From Mycobacterium sp. Aquia_216 (GTDB lineage: Bacteria; Actinomycetota; Actinomycetes; Mycobacteriales; Mycobacteriaceae): a stretch of 64,000 bases of DNA. The notes beneath the pieces are model-generated. The model did no database searches. It had not been told where the DNA came from and saw nothing but the letters and a program-made list of their open reading frames with translations. The translations under genes were made by a program, and so were the position numbers. The DNA is taken from contig NZ_CP113529.1 in assembly GCF_026723865.1 (NCBI RefSeq), forward strand, positions 4,092,001 to 4,156,000, in the 5' to 3' direction. Positions 24,862-33,711 of this stretch are shown in pieces (position 1 is the first letter of the stretch; every line of letters begins with the position of its first letter).

Positions 24862-26040
24862 ATGACCACATCGCTTCCCCGCCAGGACCGAATCCGTCGG
24901 GCTTTAGAGCTGTTGCGGAACGAAACGACTGACAAGTTCGACGAGGTCGTTGGCTTTTCCGCGGGCGAGTTCACGGATCCGGCACTGGCGCAACAGGAGC
25001 GGGATCTTATTTTCGGCCGTGTCCCGTCGATCGTTGCCCACGGCTCCGAGATCGCGCGCCCGTTCGACTTCATGACCGTGCAAATGCCGCGCAACAACAT
25101 CATCGTGGTGCGTCAAAAAGACGAGAGTGTCAAGACGTTCGTGAATTTGTGCCGACATCGTGGGGCCCTTTTGGAGGACAGCGAGAAGGGACGCTGCCGA
25201 TTCTTCTCCTGCCCGTACCATCGGTGGTCCTACGATCCCGATGGCTCGTTGCGGATGGTCACCCGAGACACCACGTTCGGCGAGATCGATCGCAAAAAGC
25301 AGGGTCTGGTCGAGATACCGTGCGAGGAGCGGCACGGTTTCATCTGGGTGGTCGACAACGCGCACGCTGAGATCGATGTCGAGGGCTGGTTGGGTCCCGA
25401 AATGGATGCGATCTTGGCCGGCTACCACTTGGACAAGCTCCAATGCGTCCGGTCCGCGGGGTTCGACGAACCGACCAACTGGAAGATCATGCAGGATGCG
25501 TTCCTCGACGGATACCACATTCAGTACGCTCACCCCAACACCGCGGGCAAGATCATTCACACCAACGTCATGGCATTCGAGGATTTCGGCCGGCACTGCC
25601 GATTCATCGCGCCGCGTAAGTCGATCGACCGCTGGCTGGAAGAAGACCCAGGTGACCGCCAACTGGACCGCTACGTCACCGAGACGCACTTCTTGCTGCC
25701 AAACAGCACACTGTTGCGCCAACCAGATCACTTCCAGCTGTTGACCTTCCGTCCCCATCCGAGTGATCCGACCAAGTCCCGCATGGAGCAGCGGCTGATG
25801 GTGCCGAGCCAAGAAGACTCGGGGATGGACGAGGGACACTGGAACCGCCTGTGGGACAAGAACTGGGAGATCCTGCTGGCGGTGTTGCACAACGAGGATT
25901 TCCCGTTGCTGCGCAATTCGCAGCGCGGCATGGCCAGCGCCGATGCCGGCGATATGCTGTTGGGCCGCAACGAGGCCGCTAACCAGGTGTTCCGCCGGGA
26001 GACCAAGAAGTTGCTCGCCGAGGGCAACACCGCGCAGTGA
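24862..26040 (+). CDS. Rieske non-heme iron oxygenase, alpha subunit
   Basis: A 392-residue ring-hydroxylating-type oxygenase. The Rieske [2Fe-2S] site is NLCRHRGALLE with SCPYHRWSYDPDG (Cys-x-His and Cys-x2-His). The catalytic iron site is in DAFLDGYHIQYAHPNT. No beta subunit gene is adjacent, so it is probably a single-component-type hydroxylase/demethylase needing a reductase from elsewhere. The start at 24862 lies 5 bp after the P450 stop. A truncated paralogue is at 35826. Confidence 0.93.
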   Translation: MTTSLPRQDRIRRALELLRNETTDKFDEVVGFSAGEFTDPALAQQERDLIFGRVPSIVAHGSEIARPFDFMTVQMPRNNIIVVRQKDESVKTFVNLCRHRGALLEDSEKGRCRFFSCPYHRWSYDPDGSLRMVTRDTTFGEIDRKKQGLVEIPCEERHGFIWVVDNAHAEIDVEGWLGPEMDAILAGYHLDKLQCVRSAGFDEPTNWKIMQDAFLDGYHIQYAHPNTAGKIIHTNVMAFEDFGRHCRFIAPRKSIDRWLEEDPGDRQLDRYVTETHFLLPNSTLLRQPDHFQLLTFRPHPSDPTKSRMEQRLMVPSQEDSGMDEGHWNRLWDKNWEILLAVLHNEDFPLLRNSQRGMASADAGDMLLGRNEAANQVFRRETKKLLAEGNTAQ

Positions 26041-26047
26041 CCTCGCA

Positions 26048-26944
26048 ATGATCAAATACGAGTGGCGCAATAGTCTTAACTCCGACGAATCGACCGAACT
26101 ATCGGATCTTCTCGAGCGTGCCGCCGGCTATGACGCCGAACCCGAATATAACCGGATCGATTTCGCCGATGTCGATCGTGCGATGTCCCAATCCGATTCG
26201 TCGCAGCGTCATCTACTGATCTGGATGCTGCCGCACGCGACTAGCATGGCTGAGCCCGATCAACCAGAGCGAATCGCCGGAGTGCTCCGGCTCAAGTGCC
26301 TGCCGGACGGGTCGGCGCACGCGAGCGCGGTAGTCGACCCGCGCCTGCGCTCGATCGGGATCATGACACTGCTGGTGGAGAGGGTCGGTTTGGACACGAC
26401 TACTCCGGGCGGCTGGCTCGACACCGGCGCCCACACGGTGACCGCATGGGCACAAGGCAACCACCCCGCGGCCGGCCGGCTGTCGAATCGATTCTTGATC
26501 CCACGCACCCGGCGGGTGTGGAAACTCATCCGCTCGGCCGACACGATCGAGGACGCCACCGCTGCCCCGGTGCTGGAATCCATTGACGAGGCGGCTCTCG
26601 CCGACCTGGCCTGGGTACCGGTGAACCCGGGCGGCGACCGCACCTACGCGCTGCGTGAGTCGGGACGCGTCGTCGGGGTGGTAGCGCTGGACATGCGCGC
26701 AGTCGCATCCGAGGAATTCGGCCGCTGCGCCACCATAGTGTCAGCCTTCGCCACGCCGGCCGCGGATTTGCCGCAGCGCCGCCGGTTACTTGACGGCGCG
26801 GCAGCCGTCGTCCAGGAGGCCGGAATGGCCGGGTTGATCATCTATGTCGACTCCGACGACACGCTTATCGTGAATGCGTGCCGCCTTGCCGGATTCCAAC
26901 ACGACCGCACCGACGTGCGCTATCAACTCGGCGTCCGGCCATGA
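26048..26944 (+). CDS. Double-GNAT acetyltransferase, MshD-like
   Basis: A 298-residue protein with two GNAT-like halves. In the first, ASAVVDPRLRSIGIMTLLVE resembles the acetyl-CoA loop of MshD (mycothiol synthase), but the R/Q-x-x-G-x-G/A motif is degenerate. In the second, IIYVDSDDTLIVNACRLAGF matches the end of a GNAT domain. An acyl acceptor is not evident. Its stop overlaps the next start (ATGA), so it is translated with the DUF35 protein. It may be a non-catalytic or acyl-CoA-binding member. Confidence 0.7.
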   Translation: MIKYEWRNSLNSDESTELSDLLERAAGYDAEPEYNRIDFADVDRAMSQSDSSQRHLLIWMLPHATSMAEPDQPERIAGVLRLKCLPDGSAHASAVVDPRLRSIGIMTLLVERVGLDTTTPGGWLDTGAHTVTAWAQGNHPAAGRLSNRFLIPRTRRVWKLIRSADTIEDATAAPVLESIDEAALADLAWVPVNPGGDRTYALRESGRVVGVVALDMRAVASEEFGRCATIVSAFATPAADLPQRRRLLDGAAAVVQEAGMAGLIIYVDSDDTLIVNACRLAGFQHDRTDVRYQLGVRP

Positions 26945-27699
26945 CCGCCACGATCCCGGTCGACCTGGAAAGCACCGCTGAGGCCCATGGCAAAGCCGTC
27001 GCCGCGGGCGACAATAAGGCGGTGTTGGCAGATTTCCTGCCCGACCGCATCGGGCAACTGATCGCCTCGGCCGATGTACCTGCCCGGCTCAAGGGTGCCC
27101 AGGTGCGCTCTATCAGCGAAGCAGAGTCGGGAAGCTACGACGTCATCATCCGTTACACCAAGCTCGACGACCAATGGTTCGAATTGCGCAGCCGTTGGGT
27201 GCTTTTCACCGATGGCAGCTGGCGGGTGGCCAGTGTGCGCAACATCCCCGATACGCCACCCTGGGTGGGCCTTACCGGCCCGTCGGACGATGGCCTCGAC
27301 ACGCCACACTGGGAAGGGCTGCGCGCGGGAAAGCTGCTGCTGCAGCGGTGTCGTGAGTGTGCGACGTGGATCTGGTCGCCGCGCCCCATCTGCCCCGCAT
27401 GTCATAGTTTCGACACTGCCTTCGAGGCGGTCGACCCGGTCGGGACCATCTACTCGTGGACGCGAACCTGGCAGCCGTTCGCCGCGGAGGCCACCGGCCA
27501 CCTGCCCTATGTCGTGGTGCTAGTGGAGCTCCCCTCGGCCGGTGGCCGCCGGGTCCTGGGCGTGCTCGCCCAGGCCGACAGGGTGACCCCCCGTATCGGT
27601 GCGACGGTGCGTGGGGCCATCGACCAGCCCGCCGACGACCGGTACTGGCCCCTGGTGCGCTGGCACCTGGACCCCGATTCGGACGTGGAGGCACGATGA
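26941..27699 (+). CDS. NTF2-like / DUF35 (Zn-ribbon OB-fold) fusion protein
   Basis: A 252-residue protein. Residues 1-105 look like an NTF2/SnoaL-type domain (VIIRYTKLDDQWFELRSRWV and FTDGSWRVASV). Residues 115-250 are DUF35, with a zinc ribbon CREC-x10-CPAC then an OB-fold. In steroid side-chain catabolism the DUF35 part of ChsH2 pairs with the thiolase-fold Ltp2 to form a retro-aldolase. Here a thiolase-fold gene follows with an ATGA overlap, so the pair probably forms an analogous complex. The usual N-terminal MaoC-type partner is replaced by the NTF2-like domain. Confidence 0.8.
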   Translation: MTATIPVDLESTAEAHGKAVAAGDNKAVLADFLPDRIGQLIASADVPARLKGAQVRSISEAESGSYDVIIRYTKLDDQWFELRSRWVLFTDGSWRVASVRNIPDTPPWVGLTGPSDDGLDTPHWEGLRAGKLLLQRCRECATWIWSPRPICPACHSFDTAFEAVDPVGTIYSWTRTWQPFAAEATGHLPYVVVLVELPSAGGRRVLGVLAQADRVTPRIGATVRGAIDQPADDRYWPLVRWHLDPDSDVEAR

Positions 27700-28862
27700 G
27701 CGGGTTTCGCGGCTCGACCGCGGTGGTTGGCGTTGGGGCCACCGACTACTACAAACGCGGCACCAGCCCGCTGTCGTCGGCGCAATTGGTACTGCAGGCG
27801 ATACTGCGGGCCTGCGACGACGCGGGTGCCGACCCGCGAACCGTCGACGGGTTCGTCTCCTACGCAGGGGATTCCAGCGAAGGTCTGGCTATCGGCGCGG
27901 CACTGGGCGTTAATGAGGTCCGCTGGTCGACCCAGGTCTGGGGTGGCGGCGGCGGTGCGGTGGCGGCGGCGGTCAACTGCGCTGCCGCCGCCGTATACAG
28001 CGGGCAGGCCCAATGCGTGGCGGTCTACCGCGGCTTATCTGAGGCCACCGACGGGCGCGGGGCATACAACAAGGGACACATGGGCCACCTTTATGCCGCT
28101 CACGGGATGATCGCACCGGCCCAGGTGTGCGCGATGCGTACCCAGCGGATGCTCGACGTCGACGGTGTGCCGCCCTCGACCCTGGAGGCGGTCGCACGTG
28201 CCGGCTATCACCATGCGCAGAACAATCCAAACGCGGTCGCCTACGGTCAGCCGCTCGATCACGACCGCTACCAGGGTGCCCGACTCATTTCCGAGCCGCT
28301 TCGACTCTTTGACTGCTCTCGTGAAAATGACGGCGCCACCGCGATTTTAGTCGTCAGCACCGAAAGCGTGGGGGACTATCGCGGGACGCCGGCCTACATC
28401 CTGTCCGGAGTGCAGGGCGCCGCCGCCGGCTGGACCGAATCGGTCGAAAACGAAACCACCTACACGAGTGCGGGATTCCATCCCTCTTTGGTGAACCGAC
28501 TTTGGGAAGGTGCGCAACTCAGTGCGGCAGATGTCGACGTGGCGCAGGTGTATGAGAACTTCACCGGTCCCGCGGTCGCGTCCATGATCGACCACGGGCT
28601 GTGCCCGCCAGGGCCAGCGGCCGGCGAGGTCCTGACCGTCGACAACCTGACGGTCCACCGCGGCCGTCTGCCCATCAACACCGCCGGCGGAAACATCGCC
28701 GAAGGTTTCGTGCACGGGATCGGACTGGTGGCCGAGGCGGTACGGCAGATCCGCGGAGGTTCACCCAATCCTGTTTCCGATGCCGATGTTTCGCTACTCA
28801 TCGGCGGTCCAATGGCTCCGCTCGTCAGCTCGACCGTGTTCGGGTCGGCGGCGACGATCTGA
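27696..28862 (+). CDS. Thiolase-fold lipid-transfer protein, Ltp2-like aldolase
   Basis: A 388-residue thiolase-superfamily protein. It has VVGVGATDYYKRGTSPLSSA at the start, DVAQVYENFTGPAVASM, and INTAGGNIAEGFVHGIGLVA near the end. At the place of the thiolase nucleophile the sequence is TQVWGGGGGAVAAAVNCAAA, with no cysteine in the expected position, and the C-terminal cysteine is also absent. Loss of these residues is typical of Ltp2-type aldol-cleaving members. It is translationally coupled to the DUF35 protein. Predicted role: retro-aldol side-chain cleavage of a 3-hydroxyacyl-CoA. Confidence 0.83.
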   Translation: MSGFRGSTAVVGVGATDYYKRGTSPLSSAQLVLQAILRACDDAGADPRTVDGFVSYAGDSSEGLAIGAALGVNEVRWSTQVWGGGGGAVAAAVNCAAAAVYSGQAQCVAVYRGLSEATDGRGAYNKGHMGHLYAAHGMIAPAQVCAMRTQRMLDVDGVPPSTLEAVARAGYHHAQNNPNAVAYGQPLDHDRYQGARLISEPLRLFDCSRENDGATAILVVSTESVGDYRGTPAYILSGVQGAAAGWTESVENETTYTSAGFHPSLVNRLWEGAQLSAADVDVAQVYENFTGPAVASMIDHGLCPPGPAAGEVLTVDNLTVHRGRLPINTAGGNIAEGFVHGIGLVAEAVRQIRGGSPNPVSDADVSLLIGGPMAPLVSSTVFGSAATI

Positions 28863-28886
28863 CCCGTCGGAGACTCGAGGAGGAAA

Positions 28887-30413
28887 ATGGCCGCGACAGT
28901 CGGCTCAGCACTGCACTGGTGGGCAAGAACCAAAGGCGACCGGCCCGCGGTCATCCTTGGCAAGGACCAACTCAGCTATCGGCAACTGCACGACTGGTCC
29001 GGGCGGCTAGCGCGGCGGTTGGCCGACGACGGTGTCAAGCCCGGCGACCGTGTCGGACTGCTGGCACCCAACGCGCTGCAATGGCCGGTGGCGGCGTTGG
29101 CAATCATGAAGGCCGGTGCGGTGCTCGTGCCGTTCAACGCCCGCCTCAAGCCCTCGGAGATCCGCAAAATTGCCGACGATGCCGGGCTCAGCCTGCTGAT
29201 CGCCGCGTCCTCCCATGCCACCGTCGCCCACAAGGCATGCCAGGCGGGCCGCGAATTCGCGGTGCTGCCTTTTGACAGCATCGACGCCGAACGCACCGGC
29301 ACTCCCGACGATTTCCGCGTCGACCGGGACGGTGCGGAGCCGATCGCGGTGATTTTCACCAGCGGCTCCACCGGACTGTCCAAAGGTGTGATTCTGACCA
29401 GCAACACCCTGCTGTCCATCGTGCTGGAAAACACGCTGACCGAAGAGGGTTTCCGACCGGGAACGGTGACGTTGCTGGTGTTGCCGCTGGCATTCACCCC
29501 GGGCCTGGTATACGGACTGCTGATCACCACCGTGCTGGGCGGAACCCTGGTGGTCGAACCAGAACTCAATCCGTCTCGCGCGGTGAATCTGATCGAACAA
29601 CACTCGGTGCGCGCGATCTTCGGCGTCCCGCTGATCTTCGAGTCCCTTTCTCGGGCAGACGAATTCGACAGCGCCGACCTAAGCTCACTGCAAACCGCAA
29701 TCGTCGGTGGCGCGGCAGTGCCGGCAGACCTGCTGAAGCGCTGGGCAGACAAAGGCGTATTGCTGCGCCAGATCTACGGGATGACCGAGGCCGGCGGCGT
29801 GGCGACAGCGACGCTAAAGGACGACGCACTGGGCCACCCGGACTCGTGCGGCGTCGGCTCGATTTTCACCGAAGTGGCGGTGATGGCCGACGACGGCTCG
29901 GCGGTCGGACCTGGCGAACACGGCGAGATCGTGGTCCGCGGCCCCGGCGTCACCCCGGGATATTGGGACGATCCGCAAACCACCGCCGTGGCGATTCGTG
30001 ACGGCTGGTTACACAGCGGCGATCTGGGGACACGCGACGCACAAGGGCGCATCACTTTCGTCGATCGCATCAAAGACTTGATTATTTCCGGCGGAATCAA
30101 CATCTCACCGGTGGAGTTGGAAGTGACCATCGCAAGCCTTGACGGCGTCGCCGAGGTGGCCGTCATCGCCGCCCCCGACCCACGATTCGGCGAGACGCCC
30201 GCCGCGATCATCACGGTGGCACCCGGAGCCGAAAGCCTCGACGAGGCGACGGTAATCGCGCACTGCGAACAACTGCTGTCCGACTATAAGGTGCCGCGGT
30301 ACGTGGTGCTTCGATCCGAACCGCTGCCCCGGTTGCCCAGCGGCAAGATCGCCAAACAGGCGGTCCGGGAGGAATATCATGACATTGGGCAACGATTTAC
30401 CCGCGCGAGATGA
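28887..30413 (+). CDS. Acyl-CoA synthetase (AMP-forming)
   Basis: A 508-residue ANL ligase. It has VIFTSGSTGLSKGVILTSNT (P-loop), QIYGMTEAGGVATA, HSGDLGTRDAQGRITFVDRI and the C-terminal lysine in LPRLPSGKIAKQAVREEY. SD GAGGA precedes ATG 28887. It lies 24 bp after the thiolase-fold gene. Its last 35 bp overlap the TetR gene in another frame. A broken relative is at 46183-47515. Confidence 0.92.
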   Translation: MAATVGSALHWWARTKGDRPAVILGKDQLSYRQLHDWSGRLARRLADDGVKPGDRVGLLAPNALQWPVAALAIMKAGAVLVPFNARLKPSEIRKIADDAGLSLLIAASSHATVAHKACQAGREFAVLPFDSIDAERTGTPDDFRVDRDGAEPIAVIFTSGSTGLSKGVILTSNTLLSIVLENTLTEEGFRPGTVTLLVLPLAFTPGLVYGLLITTVLGGTLVVEPELNPSRAVNLIEQHSVRAIFGVPLIFESLSRADEFDSADLSSLQTAIVGGAAVPADLLKRWADKGVLLRQIYGMTEAGGVATATLKDDALGHPDSCGVGSIFTEVAVMADDGSAVGPGEHGEIVVRGPGVTPGYWDDPQTTAVAIRDGWLHSGDLGTRDAQGRITFVDRIKDLIISGGINISPVELEVTIASLDGVAEVAVIAAPDPRFGETPAAIITVAPGAESLDEATVIAHCEQLLSDYKVPRYVVLRSEPLPRLPSGKIAKQAVREEYHDIGQRFTRAR

Positions 30414-31092
30414 CATCGGGCCCGGCGCCGGCATGCCGCCCCCGCCGGTAGCATCTCTCAGCCTCGCCGGTCCCGGCAGGACCAGGCGGCGCACCAACAC
30501 CAGCGTTCTGAGCGGCAACGCCACCGAGGCACGCGAACAAATCCTTGCCGCGGCCGAGAAGGTCATTGCGCGCTACGGCGTCTCGAAAACGACGATGGAT
30601 GACATCGGACGGCAAGCCGGAGTCTCCCGGCCCACCGTGTACCGCTATTTCGGCGACCGCGATAACCTGTTGGGGGCGTTGATCGAACGGCGTGCCCGGA
30701 TGTTGTTCGACCGAGCTCGCAATTACATCTTTGGGTTTGAGTCTTTCGACGAACAACTCGTCGAGGGGCTGCTCTATCTCATCGACCATGGTCTACGGGA
30801 CCCGATCATGCGGATCCTGGTCGGTCCCGAATATCTGGGAGTGACCACCCCGATCGTCAACGGATCCGCGCTGGTCGCCGAACTCACCGCCGAGATGTGG
30901 GAGCCGGTGCTGCGGCTGGCAGTCCAACGCGGCGAAATCCGTTCGGACCTCGACCTGTTGGCAGTCGGCCGGTGGCTGGCATTGGTGCAGTTCGTCCTGG
31001 TCGGTCGCCACGATGTGAGCGGCACCGATGATTCGGGCACTCGGATGTTGTTGAAAACGTTTGTCTTGCCGGCGTTTTTGCCCGGGAGCTAA
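30379..31092 (+). CDS. TetR/AcrR-family regulator
   Basis: A 237-residue TetR. An unusual 45-residue proline/glycine-rich N-terminal arm (PGAGMPPPPVASLSLAGP) precedes the DNA-binding part VSKTTMDDIGRQAGVSRPTV - YRYFGDRDNL. The ATG at 30379 has GGGAGG 7 nt upstream, so the 35-bp overlap with the ligase is probably real and the two are translated together. It is the natural candidate regulator of the SDR-to-ligase run. Confidence 0.88.
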   Translation: MTLGNDLPARDDIGPGAGMPPPPVASLSLAGPGRTRRRTNTSVLSGNATEAREQILAAAEKVIARYGVSKTTMDDIGRQAGVSRPTVYRYFGDRDNLLGALIERRARMLFDRARNYIFGFESFDEQLVEGLLYLIDHGLRDPIMRILVGPEYLGVTTPIVNGSALVAELTAEMWEPVLRLAVQRGEIRSDLDLLAVGRWLALVQFVLVGRHDVSGTDDSGTRMLLKTFVLPAFLPGS

Positions 31093-31116
31093 GCCGGCGG
31101 CGGGTGTGTTCGCCGA

Positions 31117-31761
31117 TCAGCGGCCGGTCACCCCGTAGAGCAGCATCTGCACGGCTTCCTCGATCTGGCGGCTCCGGCCCGGGCGACGCTGATCCGACGG
31201 AAAAAGCCAGTCGTCCAGTAAAACCAACGACAGCACCGACCCGACGGACAACGCAACGGTCACCGGGGCATCAAGCTCACGGAAATGCCGTGCGGCGCCG
31301 TGCTCGGTCAGCACGAGCCGCACAGTGCGTAGATTCTCGGCGAGTTTGCCACTCACCCGCGCCGCGACCTCGGCGAGTACCGGCTCACCGCCTTTGACCC
31401 GCGCCGCCACCAGCGTGCGAAACAACTCCTTGTGCTCGTCGGCCAGTCCGTAAAAGCCCTTGACGAACGAACGCGCTATCTCCACGGGATCCGACTGCGA
31501 CGTCATGCTTACGTTCCACGTCGTAGCCCAGTGATTCACAAAATCGGAGAACGGCGAGACGATTGTGGTCTCGAACAGCTCAGCCTTACTGCCGAAATTG
31601 CGGAACAGAACCGACTCGCCGACGCCGGCCTCCTCGGCAATCTGACGGGTGGTGGTGCCGTGATAGCCCTGTTCGGAAAAGAGACGATGCGCAGCCTCTA
31701 GGACGAGGGTTCTTATCTCGTCGGCGCCGCGGCGTCCGTTGCGAGGGCTGGCCACCGACAC
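31117..31761 (-). CDS. TetR/AcrR-family regulator
   Basis: A 214-residue TetR. The HTH is GTTTRQIAEEAGVGESVLFR - NFGSKAELF. It is divergent from the four-gene membrane operon, with a perfect 21-bp palindrome between them (31945-31965), so it is probably the operon's repressor and represses itself. GTG start. Ligand unknown. Confidence 0.88.
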   Translation of the reverse strand: MSVASPRNGRRGADEIRTLVLEAAHRLFSEQGYHGTTTRQIAEEAGVGESVLFRNFGSKAELFETTIVSPFSDFVNHWATTWNVSMTSQSDPVEIARSFVKGFYGLADEHKELFRTLVAARVKGGEPVLAEVAARVSGKLAENLRTVRLVLTEHGAARHFRELDAPVTVALSVGSVLSLVLLDDWLFPSDQRRPGRSRQIEEAVQMLLYGVTGR

Positions 31762-31944
31762 GACTAACGGTGAGATCCGGCAGTCAACGCCGAACTGGAC
31801 ATCCGGGCCTCCCTACTCGACGACATTGCCCCTGACTCTAACCCGAGGCATGCGGCGCGGCCGACGGATGCGCACCTGAAGCGCGAGTCCGCCACCTGGC
31901 GCACCCGTCTGGATACATCCCCAACACTCCCGATTCTTACCTCT

Positions 31945-31965
31945 ATCGTAAGTGTTACTTACGAT
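31945..31965. promoter_or_regulatory. Perfect 21-bp palindrome (TetR-type operator)
   Basis: Arms ATCGTAAGT and ACTTACGAT around GTT. It lies between the TetR gene and the membrane operon. A second imperfect copy follows at 31967-31987 (AGTGTCACTTATCAT repeats AGTGTTACTTACGAT, 22 bp apart). Confidence 0.75.
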
Positions 31966-32013
31966 CTAAGATAGTGTCACTTATCATTGGCATTAGAGAG
32001 TTGGAGACGCATC

Positions 32014-32754
32014 ATGAAGAAGGGCGAACTGGACTCGGGCCTGGCGAAAGCCGCCGTCTGGTCGGGCATCGCGCTGATCGTCGCGATGATCGTCGCGCAG
32101 GGCTTCATGATGCATTTCATCCCGCCGCCGTCTCCTGCCCTCTCGGCGAAGGAACTGGCCCAGAGATTCATCGACCGGCACAACGAGATCCGGCTTGGTT
32201 GTTTGATCCAGTGCATCTTCTGGTCGTTTTGGGCGACGTGGTGCATGGCGATCACCGTCTTCATCCGCAAGATGGAACGCGGTTGGCCGATCCTGACGTA
32301 CTCGTCGATCGCCCTGCAGGGTGGCGGCTATGTCTTTTTCATCCTGATCCCGATGACGTGGGGTGTCATCGCGTTTCGCCCGGAATCGCTCGACCCGTCG
32401 GTGATGCAGATCATGAACGACTGGGTGTGGTTCGACTTCCTGTTCACCTGGCCGCCGTTCGCGTTGTGGATGGCAGTCATCGGCTTGGCGATCATCAAGG
32501 ACCACAACGTGCCCACGCTGTATCCGCGGTGGGTCGCCTACCTGAACTTCTGGTGCGCCATCCTGATCTTCCCCGCTGGGCTGATTGTGTTCTTCCACGA
32601 CGGGTTGTTCGCCTATAACGGGGTCGGCGCCTTCTGGATCCCCTTCGCGATCTTCTTCGGCTGGATGATCGCCATGTCTGTGCTTACTTTGCAGGCCATC
32701 GACCGGCAAAAAGCAGGACGTGCCGAGAACCGACCCGAGCTGGCCACCGTCTGA
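32014..32754 (+). CDS. Six-helix membrane protein, family A paralogue 1
   Basis: A 246-residue integral membrane protein of a family with four members in this window (also 33712, 40637, 58007). Hydrophobic segments at about 13-34, 61-84, 92-118, 138-161, 174-194 and 204-227. Family marks are HFIPPPSPALSAKELAQRF after helix 1, and LYPRWVAYLNFW - PAGLIVFFHDGLFAYNG through helices 5-6. I do not recognise a function. ATG 32014 has GGAG upstream. First gene of an operon with COX3-like and COX4-like subunits, behind the 31945 palindrome. Confidence 0.85.
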   Translation: MKKGELDSGLAKAAVWSGIALIVAMIVAQGFMMHFIPPPSPALSAKELAQRFIDRHNEIRLGCLIQCIFWSFWATWCMAITVFIRKMERGWPILTYSSIALQGGGYVFFILIPMTWGVIAFRPESLDPSVMQIMNDWVWFDFLFTWPPFALWMAVIGLAIIKDHNVPTLYPRWVAYLNFWCAILIFPAGLIVFFHDGLFAYNGVGAFWIPFAIFFGWMIAMSVLTLQAIDRQKAGRAENRPELATV

Positions 32755-32783
32755 GCCAGCGATCTGGAGAGGGGGCACATCGC

Positions 32784-33386
32784 TTGCAGCCCATAGCCAC
32801 TCAGCCGTCACCACCGCTCGCAGCGAAGACGACAAAGAGGATCCCCGGCGAAGCGGGTGTCTGGATCTTCATCCTCGGCGACATCTGCGTGTTCGCCGTC
32901 TTCTTCACCTACTATCTGGTCCAGCGCAGCAAGCACGTCGAAGTGTTCGATCTGTCCCAGTCCACGCTGAATAAGAACTTCGGCGCGGTCAACACCATTT
33001 TCCTACTTGTCAGTTCGCTATTCGTCGTGCTGGCTGTTCGCGCCATGAGATCTACCGAGCGGATTCTGGCGCAACGCCTGGTCACCGGCGCCTTTCTCTG
33101 CGGCGCGGCGTTCATCATCGTCAAGACCTTCGAATATTCCGAACGGATTGCAGCACACCAGATCCCGACGACCAACGGCTTTTACCTACTTTATTTTGTG
33201 CTGACCGGCTTGCACCTGTTTCACCTGATCCTCGGATTGGGAGTGCTCACCGTATTGTTCTTCTTGGCCCGCAAACCCGATCTCTCCCCACACCAGTGGG
33301 CGTTCTTCGAAGGCGGCGCTTGTTTTTGGCACATGGTCGACCTGCTCTGGCTGGTACTGTTCCCACTGATCTTCTTGGTCAGGTGA
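32784..33386 (+). CDS. Cytochrome c oxidase subunit III / NorE-like protein
   Basis: A 200-residue five-helix protein of the heme-copper oxidase subunit III family. It shows GVWIFILGDICVFAVFFTYY, FVLTGLHLFHLILGLGVLTV and ACFWHMVDLLWLVLFPLIFL. The short five-helix form is that of NorE and quinol-oxidase subunit III proteins. Start is TTG at 32784 with AGAGGGGG upstream; no ATG fits. No subunit I or II gene is in the window, so it either serves an oxidase coded elsewhere or has another membrane role. Confidence 0.85.
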   Translation: MQPIATQPSPPLAAKTTKRIPGEAGVWIFILGDICVFAVFFTYYLVQRSKHVEVFDLSQSTLNKNFGAVNTIFLLVSSLFVVLAVRAMRSTERILAQRLVTGAFLCGAAFIIVKTFEYSERIAAHQIPTTNGFYLLYFVLTGLHLFHLILGLGVLTVLFFLARKPDLSPHQWAFFEGGACFWHMVDLLWLVLFPLIFLVR

Positions 33387-33391
33387 GACGG

Positions 33392-33661
33392 ATGACGACC
33401 CTACTTCGCACGCCTGCAACGGCGGTCTGGGTGATACTGGTGGCCGCTACCGGGGTATCCTGGGCGCTCGGTACTCAGCATGGCATGCCCAATCACCAGC
33501 TCGCCAGCGTGATCATCTTGCTGATCGCCTTCATCAAAGTCCGCTTGGTTGGCCTTTATTTCATGGAGTTGCGCGAGGCGCCAAATGTCTTGCGCGGGTT
33601 GTTCGAAGCGTATTGCCTGATCGTGTGCGCGCTGCTCCTAGGAGTTTTTATTTTCGCCTAA
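33392..33661 (+). CDS. Small COX4/NorF-like membrane protein
   Basis: An 89-residue protein with three hydrophobic segments. It contains VIILLIAFIKVRLVGLYFME, the conserved block of prokaryotic cytochrome c oxidase subunit IV and NorF-like proteins. It starts 5 bp after the COX3-like gene. In denitrifiers norE and norF form the same pair. Here the pair stands between two family A membrane proteins. Confidence 0.82.
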   Translation: MTTLLRTPATAVWVILVAATGVSWALGTQHGMPNHQLASVIILLIAFIKVRLVGLYFMELREAPNVLRGLFEAYCLIVCALLLGVFIFA

Positions 33662-33711
33662 ACACTTGACGTAGACACAGCGCCCGACGACAGTTTTGCC
33701 AGGAGGTAGCA

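Noticed and set aside
32784..33661. Complete terminal oxidase or nitric oxide reductase operon
   Set aside because: No subunit I, subunit II or cytochrome gene exists in the window; only subunit III- and IV-like proteins are present.
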